This document shows positions 27,154 to 35,553 of a DNA stretch of 64,000 nt, piece by piece. Made by a program: the position numbers and the translations under genes. The stretch spans positions 1,775,001-1,839,000 of the forward strand of contig NZ_FUZV01000001.1 in the NCBI RefSeq assembly GCF_900167565.1. The letters are read 5' to 3'. Origin of the DNA: Pseudoxanthomonas indica. GTDB lineage: Bacteria > Pseudomonadota > Gammaproteobacteria > Xanthomonadales > Xanthomonadaceae. A model generated the notes under the pieces. It saw only the letters and a program-made list of their open reading frames with translations, did not search any database and was not told the origin of the DNA. Every line of letters starts with the position of its first letter. Position 1 is the stretch's first letter.

Positions 27154-29147
27154 CAGTAGTTCACTCCAAAGCTCAACAGGTGGAAGGCCATCGCCACCCA
27201 CAACACGACCAGCGAGGCGAGCAGCAACACCACGCTCCAAACCTTGCCGGTCCAGCGACCACCGGCACGCCAGCTCACCAGCAGATTCCACAGCATCACC
27301 AGCGCGCCGCCGACGAAGGCGATCACGCTCAGGCATTGGTTGAACAGCACCAGGCCATTGGAACTGTCGGACAACTTGTCGAAGTCCTGCATCATCGAGC
27401 CGATCGTCATCGCCCAGGCCAGCACGGCCAGCACGATCACCGCGGCGGCGATGCGGCTCAGGCGATACACGCGCAGCTGCGGAGCAGACAATGCCAGGCG
27501 CGACTGCAAGCGACGACGCACCAGCGCACGGATGGGCCAGAACAGCGCGGTGATCGCCAACGCCAGCAGCGACAGCACGAACAGCGGCATCAACCAGGCG
27601 GAGTCGCGGTACCAGGCCGGACGATCCAGCACGATGACCGCCGAGATCATGTCGAAGCTCCAGCGCAACACCTTGCCGTCCACCACCACCGCCGCCAGGC
27701 GGTCATGGCTGTTCTGGTCCTGCCAGACAAACGGACTGACTTCGACCCAGCGACGCGGCTTGCCGTTCAACGATGGGAACGCGGCAAAGCTGATGCCGCC
27801 GTCCTTGTCCAGGCTGACCTTGACCTGGCCGACCAGGTCGGTGATCGAGAAGAAGCTGGAGTACGAGCGGCGCGACATGCTCCAGCTGCCCAGCATCAGC
27901 TGTGCATGCTGCCTGGCGGTGGCGGCGTCGACGGCCGGCTTGGGCAATGCCGGGCCGGGGAAATAGCGATCGGCGAAATCCTCGAACAGCGCCGCGCGCA
28001 GGGCGCCTGCCGCGCGTTCCTTGCCCGTGCTGTTGAACGAGATGTACAGGCCCACGCCCTCATCGAGGAACAGATGCAGCGCGCTGTGGAAGAAATTGGT
28101 GTCGCCCAGGTGGCCGATGACCTGGCGACCGTTGATGTTGGTTTCGAAGAAACCCAGCTGCATGCGGTTGAGCGGCGGGATCAGGGTCAGCGGACTGTCG
28201 TGCATCTGCTGCGCGGTGGCGGCATTGAGGATGCGCGCGCCCTGGTACTGGCCCTGCTGCAGGTGCGCGATCATGAAGCGCGCCATGTCGGCGCCGGTGG
28301 CCGACAGCGCACCGGCCGGTGCGGGGCCGACGATTTCGAACTTCGCCTCGTCTTCCGACGCCAGCTTGTAGCCCTTGGACAGCTGGCCTGCCAGCGCCGC
28401 GGGGACCGGCTGGCGGAACGTGGAGTGCGCCATGCCCAGCGGCTGGAAGATGTGCTTCTCGACGTAGTCGTCGAACGGCTCGCCCGACACGCGCTCGACC
28501 ACATAGCCGGCCAGCGCGGTGGCGTAGTTGGAATAGGCCGGCGTATCGCCGGCAGCGAACGCGCGCTCGGGCACCCAGCGCTTGAGCACGTCGGCGTAGC
28601 CGGGCGCGTCGGCCGAATAGGACATGATGTGCTTGAGCGTTTCTTCAAAACCGGCCACGTGCTGCATGATCTGGCGCAGCGTGATCGGCTTGCCGTCGCG
28701 CGGCGGAATCTTGAAGTCCAGGTAGGTGTTGATATCGGCGTCGAGATCCACCTTGCCCTGCTCCACCTGCTGCATCACCGCCGTCCAGGTGATCAGCTTG
28801 GAGATGGAACCCGGACGGAACAGCGTGTTGGCGCCATCCACCGGCGTGCGCTTGGCCACATCGGCATAGCCGTAGCCACGCTGGGTCAGCACCTGGCCGT
28901 CCTTCACCACCACCACGACCGCGCCGGCGATATCGGCGCTCTTGATCGCGTACGGCAGATAGCCGTCCAGCCAGACGTCCACCTCCTGGCGCGTCAGCCG
29001 ATCCGCAGGGTCGGCCGGCGCCGCGGCATCGACCGCGACGTCCACCGGTGCGGAGGGTTGCGCGGGAGGCGACTCGGCGGCGAACGCCGGCATGGCCAGC
29101 GTGGCGGATGCGAGGACGAGCGCGGTGAACCAGCCGGAGATCCGCAT
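27153..29147 (-). CDS. Periplasmic serine hydrolase (beta-lactamase/S12 fold) with C-terminal membrane domain
   Basis: A signal peptide (FTALVLASATLAMPAFA) is followed by an S12/class C fold domain (about residues 60-400) with the three hallmark motifs: SISK (SxxK), YSN and HLG. A beta-rich middle domain comes next (about 420-520), then about five membrane helices to the end. Relatives include D-aminopeptidases, DD-peptidases and esterases, so hydrolysis of D-amino-acid-containing peptides is plausible. The ATG at 29147 has AGGAA at proper distance; one nine codons earlier does not. It is the second gene of the peptide-scavenging operon, after the receptor and coupled to the epimerase. It should not be assumed to confer antibiotic resistance. 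Confidence 0.85.
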   Translation of the reverse strand: MRISGWFTALVLASATLAMPAFAAESPPAQPSAPVDVAVDAAAPADPADRLTRQEVDVWLDGYLPYAIKSADIAGAVVVVVKDGQVLTQRGYGYADVAKRTPVDGANTLFRPGSISKLITWTAVMQQVEQGKVDLDADINTYLDFKIPPRDGKPITLRQIMQHVAGFEETLKHIMSYSADAPGYADVLKRWVPERAFAAGDTPAYSNYATALAGYVVERVSGEPFDDYVEKHIFQPLGMAHSTFRQPVPAALAGQLSKGYKLASEDEAKFEIVGPAPAGALSATGADMARFMIAHLQQGQYQGARILNAATAQQMHDSPLTLIPPLNRMQLGFFETNINGRQVIGHLGDTNFFHSALHLFLDEGVGLYISFNSTGKERAAGALRAALFEDFADRYFPGPALPKPAVDAATARQHAQLMLGSWSMSRRSYSSFFSITDLVGQVKVSLDKDGGISFAAFPSLNGKPRRWVEVSPFVWQDQNSHDRLAAVVVDGKVLRWSFDMISAVIVLDRPAWYRDSAWLMPLFVLSLLALAITALFWPIRALVRRRLQSRLALSAPQLRVYRLSRIAAAVIVLAVLAWAMTIGSMMQDFDKLSDSSNGLVLFNQCLSVIAFVGGALVMLWNLLVSWRAGGRWTGKVWSVVLLLASLVVLWVAMAFHLLSFGVNY

Positions 29148-29195
29148 GGGGAAGTTCCTGTTCGAGAAAGGCATCGGGTGTGCGCTGACGCGTGG

Positions 29196-29238
29196 ACAGC
29201 AGGCTGGTGAAAGAGAGAGTCACCCACCAGCCTGCTGT
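29196..29238 (-). other. Long intercistronic hairpin in the receptor-hydrolase mRNA
   Basis: Perfect 14-base arms at 29196-29209 and 29225-29238 (ACAGCAGGCTGGTG and its complement) with a 15-base loop lie between the receptor stop (29274) and the hydrolase start (29147). No T-run follows. It probably stabilises the upstream receptor mRNA or partly attenuates readthrough, so that the receptor is made in excess over the downstream proteins. Confidence 0.6.
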
Positions 29239-29273
29239 GTACAACGAAGGACCGCGTCGTCGCGACGTACGGC

Positions 29274-31487
29274 TTAGAACTTCACGTCGACGCCGACGCC
29301 GATCATGCGCGGCTGCAGCGAGATGGCGCGGACCGTGGTCAAGCCACCCAGCGCGCTTGCCTGCGGGACGGCGTTGACGAACACATCTTCGTTGGTGAGG
29401 TTCTTGATGAAGATGCGGAACGTCCAGCGGTCGTTGGCGATGTCGGCGTTGAGGTCCAGCGCGGTGTAGTCGTCCAGCGGCTGGCCGCTGGGATCATGAT
29501 CCACCGCCGTGCGACGTTCACCGGTGTAGCGCACGCCACCGCCGACGCGGGTGCTCCACTCGCCGCTGGAGGGGAACAGATAGTCGGCCGTGACCGAACC
29601 GCTCCACTTGGGCGCGAACGGCAGGCTGTCGCCATTCAAGCCGCCGATGGAAGGCACGTCTTCGGTCAGCTCGGCGTCGGTGTAGGCGCCATTGACGCCC
29701 AGGCGCAGGCCGGCTACCGGCAGATACGTTGCCGACAGTTCGACGCCGCGGCTGCGCGCCTTGCCGCCATTGACCAGGTAACTGATGCCGTTCGAGGTGG
29801 TGCGGATCTGCAGGTCTTCCCATTCAATGTTGAAGGCCGCCAGATCAAAGGTCAGGCGACGATCCAGCAAGGTGCTCTTGATGCCCAACTCGTAGTTGGT
29901 GAGCGTGGAGGAATCCACCTGCGTCGGCACATCCGGAATCGCGGCGTTCGGACCGCCCGGCTGGTAGCCGGTGGCGGCGCGTGCATAGACCATGGTGTTG
30001 GGCGTGGCGAAGAAGCGCGCGCCCAGCGACCAGGTGGTCACGTCTTCCTCCGACTCGCCGGTCATGGTGCCGGGCGGGCTCAACGCACCGGCGATGATCT
30101 GCGCGAAGTCCTGCTCGTTGCGCGCCTGGCGCACGCCGCCGCTCAGGTCGAAGCGTTCGTTGATCTTCCAGGTGACGCTGCCGAACACCGCGGTTTCCTT
30201 GTAATTGGAAGGCAACTCGGCGTTGGCCAGCGGATCCAGGCCGGGGATCGAACTGCTGTCCGGGAACTGCGCGGTGATCAGCTGGTAGTTGCGGCTGTTC
30301 TCGTGGGTGTAGAAGGTGCCGACGATCCACTCGAAGGTGTCGCTGGGCTTGGAGGCCAGGCGGAATTCCTGGGTGGTCTTGTACAGCTTCAGGTGCGACA
30401 GGAACGAGCTGCGGCCTTCGGGGACGGCGCCGCCGGTGAACAAGGGAATGGCCGGACCGAAGGTCGCGGTCAGATCGGTGTTGGCGTCGTAGTCGGTCTG
30501 CGAGTAGCTGCTGGCCGAGACGAAATCGGCAAAGCCCACGTCCCAGCTCACCGTGCCACTGAAGTATTCCAGCTCGCGGTTGTCGTATTCGTCGGTGTAG
30601 TTGTCGTTGCGGGTGGTGCCATAGACCGGCTTGAGCGTCTGCGGCTCCACCGACACGTAGCCCAGGTTGTCGGCTTCGCTCTTCTGCTTGATGGCGGTCA
30701 GATCCACGGCGACGGTGTCGCTGGGTTCCCAACGCACGGCCAAGCGGGCAGCGGTCTGGCTGAAGTCGTTCTGGTCACGCTCGTAGGTGTCGACGTTGTC
30801 GATGTAGCCGGGGGTGAACTGCTTGGCCAGGCTGATGCTGGCGGCCAGGCGGTTGGCGATCAGCGGCAGGTTGGCGCTGGCACGCACGCCGTAGCCGGTC
30901 TGGTGCGAACCATCGAGCGAGAACACGTCGGTGCCGGCGCGGAAGGAGGTGTAGTCCAGCTCCGGCTTGCGGGTCACGTACTGGGCCACGCCGCCAAAGG
31001 CGCCGGCGCCCCACAGGGTGCCCTGCGGGCCGCGGAAGATCTGGAAGCTCTCCACGTCGTACGGCAAGAGGTCGAGCACGTTGTTGACCGCGGCGGCGAA
31101 GAAGGTGCTCGAGCCCAGCGGGGTTTCATCGATGTACGTGGACACCGTGGAGTTGGTGCCCAGCGAGGTGATGCCGCGCACGGCGATCTGGCCGGTGCCG
31201 GGGGTACCGGCGGTGACCATCTGCACGCCGGCCGCATAGCCCACGTAATCGGACAACTGGGTGGCATGCATCTGTTCCAGCTGCTCGCCGCCGACAACGC
31301 TGACGGAGACCGGAACCTTCTGTACGTCTTCGCTGCGCTTCTGCGCGCTGACGACGATGGTTTCAAGCGTGGTGCTGGCTTCCTGCTTGCTGGATTCCGG
31401 CGTCGCCTGCTCCTGCGCATGCGCCGGATTCAGGGCCATGACACCGATGAGGGCGGGTGCCGCCAACTGGATCATCGTGGACTTCAC
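29274..31487 (-). CDS. TonB-dependent outer-membrane receptor
   Basis: Outer-membrane active transporter of 737 residues. The signal peptide (MIQLAAPALIGVMALNPAHAQ) is followed by a TonB-box-like ETIVVSAQKR, a plug domain (about 60-175, with VRGI, IFRGPQGTLWG and GAFGGVAQYVTRKP) and a 22-strand-type barrel that ends in an aromatic-poor VGVDVKF strand. No N-terminal STN domain is present, so it is not a cell-surface-signalling receptor. I chose a GTG start at 31487, preceded by GGGGAGAA at the right distance; an ATG four codons later is possible. First gene of the operon with the serine hydrolase, epimerase and POT transporter, which suggests a peptide-type ligand. Ligand is not visible from sequence. 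Confidence 0.88.
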   Translation of the reverse strand: MKSTMIQLAAPALIGVMALNPAHAQEQATPESSKQEASTTLETIVVSAQKRSEDVQKVPVSVSVVGGEQLEQMHATQLSDYVGYAAGVQMVTAGTPGTGQIAVRGITSLGTNSTVSTYIDETPLGSSTFFAAAVNNVLDLLPYDVESFQIFRGPQGTLWGAGAFGGVAQYVTRKPELDYTSFRAGTDVFSLDGSHQTGYGVRASANLPLIANRLAASISLAKQFTPGYIDNVDTYERDQNDFSQTAARLAVRWEPSDTVAVDLTAIKQKSEADNLGYVSVEPQTLKPVYGTTRNDNYTDEYDNRELEYFSGTVSWDVGFADFVSASSYSQTDYDANTDLTATFGPAIPLFTGGAVPEGRSSFLSHLKLYKTTQEFRLASKPSDTFEWIVGTFYTHENSRNYQLITAQFPDSSSIPGLDPLANAELPSNYKETAVFGSVTWKINERFDLSGGVRQARNEQDFAQIIAGALSPPGTMTGESEEDVTTWSLGARFFATPNTMVYARAATGYQPGGPNAAIPDVPTQVDSSTLTNYELGIKSTLLDRRLTFDLAAFNIEWEDLQIRTTSNGISYLVNGGKARSRGVELSATYLPVAGLRLGVNGAYTDAELTEDVPSIGGLNGDSLPFAPKWSGSVTADYLFPSSGEWSTRVGGGVRYTGERRTAVDHDPSGQPLDDYTALDLNADIANDRWTFRIFIKNLTNEDVFVNAVPQASALGGLTTVRAISLQPRMIGVGVDVKF

Positions 31488-31675
31488 TTCTGGTTCTCCC
31501 CGGGTTCTAAAAGTGGCTGGTGGTGCGGTGGTGGGCCTGCCTGCTTTTGCAGCAGGTTCCAAGGACCCGTGTGGCCGTACGTCGCTTCAGAGCAGGCCCC
31601 AGCAGGGGCCGGAAAACCGGTGACACTCGCCCCCGCCCCCATTGCGCGGTGGGTCTGACGGCTCTCTCCAGGGAG

Positions 31676-31704
31676 AATGTCGTCCTCCACAGAAAATTTG
31701 TCAA
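31676..31704 (-). promoter_or_regulatory. Candidate sigma70 promoter of the receptor operon
   Basis: On the minus strand a consensus TTGACA (31699-31704), a 17-base spacer and GACATT (31676-31681) predict a start near 31668, giving an untranslated leader of about 180 bases before the receptor. The -35 box overlaps the repeats at 31695-31713. Confidence 0.5.
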
Positions 31705-31728
31705 CAATTTGTCCGTGAGGGAAATTTT
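31693..31728. promoter_or_regulatory. Operator-like repeats between the receptor operon and the XRE-cupin gene
   Basis: Two direct copies of AATTTGTC begin at 31695 and 31706, spaced 11 bases (one helical turn), with an internal TTGT-CA-ACAA dyad (31698-31707). An outer inverted pair AAAATTT (31693-31699) and AAATTTT (31722-31728) encloses them. The AT-rich block stands out from GC-rich surroundings and covers the -35 of the receptor promoter. The adjacent XRE-cupin regulator is the obvious candidate ligand. The remainder of 31488-31785 holds only the receptor leader and no gene. Confidence 0.55.
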
Positions 31729-31785
31729 GGCGGGATGACGATGCTTCGGCGTATGCTTGCGCCGTCTGCCCAACGCCAAGACCCG

Positions 31786-32439
31786 ATGGACACGAAAAAC
31801 CCCGCTTCACCGACGCTGGGAAGCGTCCTGCGCAGGCTGCGAAGCCGGCAGGGCTGGACGCTCAAGGAAATGAGCGAACGGGTCGGAATCCCGGTGTCGA
31901 CCCTGTCCAAGGTCGAGCACGACCGCCTGAGCCTGCCCTACGACAAGGTCCAGCACATCAGCCAGCGCATGGGCATCCCGATGTCGGAGATGCTGGTGGA
32001 CCCGGAGAACCCGGGCGCCGGGCCGGCGGTGACGGCCCGCCGCAGCCTGGGCGGCCTGGACTCGGCCCTGCATGTGGCCGTGGGCGGCTACGAGTACTTC
32101 TATCTGAGCCCGGAACTGCGCAACAAGCGGATGATTCCGGTGTTGGGCCGCGTGTCCGTGCAGAGCGTCAGCGAGTTCAAGGAACTGATGCGGCACTCGG
32201 GCGAAGAGTTCATCTACGTGATCGACGGCGCGATCAAGGTCCACACCGAGTTCTACGACCCGGTGGTGGTACGCGCGGGGCATTCGATCTATCTGGACAG
32301 CTCGATGGGCCACGTCTACGTGGCCGAGCAGTGCGAGGTGGCCACCATCCTGGCGGTGATGTCGAGCCCTGACGAAGTGCTGGCCGAAGGCTTGATGAGC
32401 CATCGCCAGGAGGAAGCGGCCGGCAAACCGGCCGGCTGA
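31786..32439 (+). CDS. XRE-family transcriptional regulator with cupin domain
   Basis: A 217-residue regulator. The N-terminal helix-turn-helix (about residues 10-70, LGSVLRRLRSRQGWTLKEMSERVGIPVSTLSKVE) is followed by a C-terminal cupin-2 barrel (about 105-205) with HSGEEFIYVIDG and GHSIYLDSSMGHVYVA carrying possible metal ligands. Such proteins often regulate amino-acid, peptide or polyamine catabolism in response to a small ligand. It is divergent from the receptor operon and probably controls it through the AATTTGTC repeats. The start at 31786 fits the HTH; ATG codons further upstream exist but would lie close to the operator. Confidence 0.87.
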   Translation: MDTKNPASPTLGSVLRRLRSRQGWTLKEMSERVGIPVSTLSKVEHDRLSLPYDKVQHISQRMGIPMSEMLVDPENPGAGPAVTARRSLGGLDSALHVAVGGYEYFYLSPELRNKRMIPVLGRVSVQSVSEFKELMRHSGEEFIYVIDGAIKVHTEFYDPVVVRAGHSIYLDSSMGHVYVAEQCEVATILAVMSSPDEVLAEGLMSHRQEEAAGKPAG

Positions 32440-32467
32440 TTCGCCGCGGCGGGCCGTCCCGCGTTCT

Positions 32468-32497
32468 GCTGCTTCCCCCGCCTGCGGGGGAAGCAGC
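32468..32497. terminator. Palindrome at the convergent XRE/aceA junction, likely bidirectional terminator
   Basis: Perfect 14-base arms (32468-32481 and 32484-32497) with a two-base CT loop and a core of CTTCCCCCGC. It resembles the palindromes at 17534-17622 and 36988-37011 but has longer arms. No T-run is present. Confidence 0.55.
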
Positions 32498-32504
32498 GGA
32501 AGCC

Positions 32505-33794
32505 TTACGCCGCCTTGTGCGCGAACTGCTCTTCTTCGGTCGAACCCTTCAGCGCGGTCGTTGACGACTGGCCCTGCTGGATCGCCTGGGTCACCGTATC
32601 GAAATACCCGGTGCCCACTTCGCGCTGGTGCTTGACCGCGGTGAAGCCTTTCTCCGCCGCCGCAAATTCGGCTTCCTGCAATTCCACGAAGGCGCTCATC
32701 TGCCGGCGCGCATAGCCGTGGGCCAGATTGAACATCGAGTAGTTCAGGCTGTGGAAGCCGGCCAGGGTGATGAACTGGAACTTGTAGCCGTAGCTGGCGA
32801 TTTCCTGCTGGAACTTGGCGATGGTGGCGTCGTCCAGGTTCTTCTTCCAGTTGAACGACGGCGAACAGTTGTAAGCCAGCAGCTTGCCGGGGAACTTGGC
32901 GTGGATGGCTTCGGCGAACTTGCGCGCGAATTCCAGATCCGGCTTGCCGGTCTCGCACCAGATCAGATCCGCATACGGCGCATAGGCCAGGCCGCGGCTG
33001 ATCGACTGCTCCAGGCCATTGCGGGTCTTGTAGAAACCCTCGACCGTGCGCTCGCCGGTGGTGAACGGCTGGTCATTGGCATCGACATCGCTGGTCAGCA
33101 GGTCCGCCGCCTCGGCATCGGTGCGCGCAATCAGGATCGTCGGCACGCCCATCACGTCGGCGGCCAGGCGCGCGGCATTCAACTTCTCCACCGCCTCGCG
33201 CGTGGGCACCAACACCTTGCCGCCCATGTGCCCGCATTTCTTGACGCTGGCCAGCTGATCTTCGAAGTGCACGCCGGATGCGCCGGCTTCAATCATCGCC
33301 TTCATCAGTTCGAATGCATTGAGCACGCCGCCGAAGCCGGCTTCGGCATCGGCCACGATCGGCTGCAGGAAATCGATGCTGTCATCGCCTTCGGCGTGAT
33401 GCAGCTGGTCGGCGCGCAGCAGGGTGTTGTTGATGCGCTTGACCACCGCCGGCACCGAATCGGCCGGGTACAGCGACTGGTCCGGATACATTTGCCCGGC
33501 CAGGTTGGCATCGGCCGCGACCTGCCAACCGGATAGGTAGATCGCCTTCAAGCCGGCCTTGACCTGCTGCATGGCCTGGTTGCCGGTGAGCGCACCCAGG
33601 GCGTTGATGAAGCCCTGCGTGTGCAGGTAGCCCCACAACTTCTCGGCGCCGATACGCGCGATCGAATGCTCGACCGGGATCGTGCCGCGCAGGCGCACCA
33701 CGTCGGCGGCGCTGTAGTTGCGGGTAATGCCTTTCCAGCGGGGATTGGTGTCCCAGTCGTGCTGAAGTTGTTCGGCGGTCGGCAGCTTGCTCAT
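32505..33794 (-). CDS. aceA: Isocitrate lyase
   Basis: Splits isocitrate into glyoxylate and succinate, the first glyoxylate-bypass step for growth on acetate or fatty acids. The 429-residue protein has the catalytic Cys motif [14 protein letters not shown], the metal/substrate segment [28 protein letters not shown], and the C-terminal [10 protein letters not shown]. Length and motifs are those of the short bacterial AceA type. It is downstream of aceB (27-base gap) in one operon divergent from a LysR gene. Confidence 0.97.
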   Translation of the reverse strand: MSKLPTAEQLQHDWDTNPRWKGITRNYSAADVVRLRGTIPVEHSIARIGAEKLWGYLHTQGFINALGALTGNQAMQQVKAGLKAIYLSGWQVAADANLAGQMYPDQSLYPADSVPAVVKRINNTLLRADQLHHAEGDDSIDFLQPIVADAEAGFGGVLNAFELMKAMIEAGASGVHFEDQLASVKKCGHMGGKVLVPTREAVEKLNAARLAADVMGVPTILIARTDAEAADLLTSDVDANDQPFTTGERTVEGFYKTRNGLEQSISRGLAYAPYADLIWCETGKPDLEFARKFAEAIHAKFPGKLLAYNCSPSFNWKKNLDDATIAKFQQEIASYGYKFQFITLAGFHSLNYSMFNLAHGYARRQMSAFVELQEAEFAAAEKGFTAVKHQREVGTGYFDTVTQAIQQGQSSTTALKGSTEEEQFAHKAA

Positions 33795-33821
33795 GGTGGT
33801 GCTCCGTAGGGAAGGGAGTGA

Positions 33822-35447
33822 TCAATCGATCAGTGCGTAAGCGGGCAGGGTCAAGAATTCAGCCAAGTCATCGGCGCGGGTGAGCTGGTCGAGCAGGGCG
33901 ATGGCCTGTTCGATGCGTTCGCCGCCGGGCAGCGCCGCGCGATCGCCGAGCTTGGCTGGCAAGTTGCGCAGGGTGGCGGCGAACAGGTTCGCGTCGATGG
34001 CCGTGCCATCGGTCAGGTGCAGCCCGGGCGTGTGCAGCCATTGCCACAGTTGGGTGCGGGAAATCTCGGCGGTCGCCGCGTCTTCCATCAGCCAGTGGAT
34101 CGGCACGCAGCCATTGCCGTCCAGCCACGCGGCCAGGTAGCGCACGCAGACTTCCACGCTGCCTTCGAATCCACCGCGGGTGATGGTGCCGGTGCTGGGA
34201 CGAATCAGATCATCGCGGCTCACCTGTACATCGTCGCGCGGCACGCCGTGTTGGTTGGGCGCCGGCATGTGCTGGTCGAAGATCGCGCGTGCAATCGGGA
34301 TCAGCGCCGGATGCGCCACCCAGGTGCCATCGTGGCCGGCGCTGACTTCGCGCAGCTTGTCGGCGCGCACGCGCGCCATCGCCTGCTCGTTGGCGGCCTC
34401 GTCGTCGGCAATCGGGATCTGCGCGGCCATCCCCCCCATCGCGTGCGCACCGCGACGGTGGCAGGTCTGGATCAGCAATTCCGAATAGGCCTTGAGGAAC
34501 GGCTGGGTCATGGTGACCTGGCTGCGCTCGGGCAGCACCTTGTCACGATGGCGGCGGAAGGTCTTGAGGTAGGAAAAGATGTAGTCCCAGCGTCCGCAGT
34601 TCAGGCCGACGATGCGCTCGCGCAGCGCGTACAGGATTTCGTGCATCTCGAACACGGCCGGCAGGGTTTCGATCAGCACGGTCACCTTCATCTGCCCGTG
34701 CGGCAGGCCCAGGGTGGCCTCGATGTGCGAGAGCGCGGTTTCCCACAGCGCCGCTTCCTCCATGCTCTGCAGCTTGGGCAGGTAGAAGTAGGGGCCACGA
34801 TCCTGCTCGGTCAGCGCGCGCGCGTTGTGGAACGCGAACAAGGCCAGATCAAACAAGCCGCCGGCCATGGGTTGGCCGTCGATGCGCACGTGCTTTTCGT
34901 CCAGGTGCCAGCCGCGCGGACGCACCAGCAGCACGGCCTGTTGCTCGCGCGGCTTGAGCGCGTAGTGCTTGCCGCTGTCGGCAGTGAAGCTCAGATCGCC
35001 GCGCACCGCGCCGATCAGCGCGCGCTGGCCGATCAACAGGTTGTCCCAGGTCGGTGACGTCGAGTCCTCGAAGTCGGCCATGTACACCTTGGCCCCCGAG
35101 TTCAACGCGTTGATGACCATCTTGGGATCGACCGGGCCGGTGATCTCCACGCGGCGATCGCGCAGCGCGGCGGGCAACGGCGCTACCTGCCAGTGGCCCT
35201 CGCGGATCGCACGGGTGTCGCTGCGAAAATCCGGCAAACCACCGCCATCGAAATAGGCCTGACGTTCGCGACGTGCCGCCAGCCGGGCCTGGCGCTCGGG
35301 TTCGATGGCCCGGTGCAGCGACACCAGCAGGCCCAGGGCCGCAGGTGGCAGCAGGTCGGTCTGGTCGCGGCGCGAGCGGGTCAGGCTGATGCCCGGGGTG
35401 GGCCGGGGAACAGGGGTCGGGGCAGTATCCAGGGCGACGGCGGACAT
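33822..35447 (-). CDS. aceB: Malate synthase A
   Basis: Condenses glyoxylate with acetyl-CoA to malate, completing the bypass. The 541-residue form A enzyme has the typical segments YMADFEDSTSPTWDN, VRPRGWHLDEKH, TVLIETLPAVFEM, GLNCGRWDYIFSYLK and the C-terminal catalytic Asp region MEDAATAEISRTQLWQW. First gene of aceB-aceA; its start is 106 bases from the divergent LysR gene, with a long dyad between them. Confidence 0.97.
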   Translation of the reverse strand: MSAVALDTAPTPVPRPTPGISLTRSRRDQTDLLPPAALGLLVSLHRAIEPERQARLAARRERQAYFDGGGLPDFRSDTRAIREGHWQVAPLPAALRDRRVEITGPVDPKMVINALNSGAKVYMADFEDSTSPTWDNLLIGQRALIGAVRGDLSFTADSGKHYALKPREQQAVLLVRPRGWHLDEKHVRIDGQPMAGGLFDLALFAFHNARALTEQDRGPYFYLPKLQSMEEAALWETALSHIEATLGLPHGQMKVTVLIETLPAVFEMHEILYALRERIVGLNCGRWDYIFSYLKTFRRHRDKVLPERSQVTMTQPFLKAYSELLIQTCHRRGAHAMGGMAAQIPIADDEAANEQAMARVRADKLREVSAGHDGTWVAHPALIPIARAIFDQHMPAPNQHGVPRDDVQVSRDDLIRPSTGTITRGGFEGSVEVCVRYLAAWLDGNGCVPIHWLMEDAATAEISRTQLWQWLHTPGLHLTDGTAIDANLFAATLRNLPAKLGDRAALPGGERIEQAIALLDQLTRADDLAEFLTLPAYALID

Positions 35448-35497
35448 GGTGAAACTCCTCTACAACGGGCATCCACCGTGCTCCCTGCACCAGTTAT

Positions 35498-35518
35498 TTG
35501 ACAAAACAGTTTTGGCAA
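35498..35518. promoter_or_regulatory. LysR-type operator dyad between aceB and the LysR gene
   Basis: A 21-base palindrome with core arms CAAAAC (35502-35507) and GTTTTG (35509-35514) and outer arms TTG (35498-35500) and CAA (35516-35518). It overlaps a TTGACA -35-like hexamer (35498-35503, plus strand) and, on the other strand, TTGCCA. Location and symmetry fit an autoregulatory site for the adjacent LysR protein. Confidence 0.6.
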
Positions 35519-35553
35519 TGCATTTAATAAGCTGTACTTATATTGCTGCCAAC

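Noticed and set aside
27153..29147. Calling the S12-fold protein an antibiotic beta-lactamase
   Set aside because: It has a long extra middle domain and about five membrane helices, and sits in a peptide-use operon; S12-fold motifs alone do not indicate resistance.
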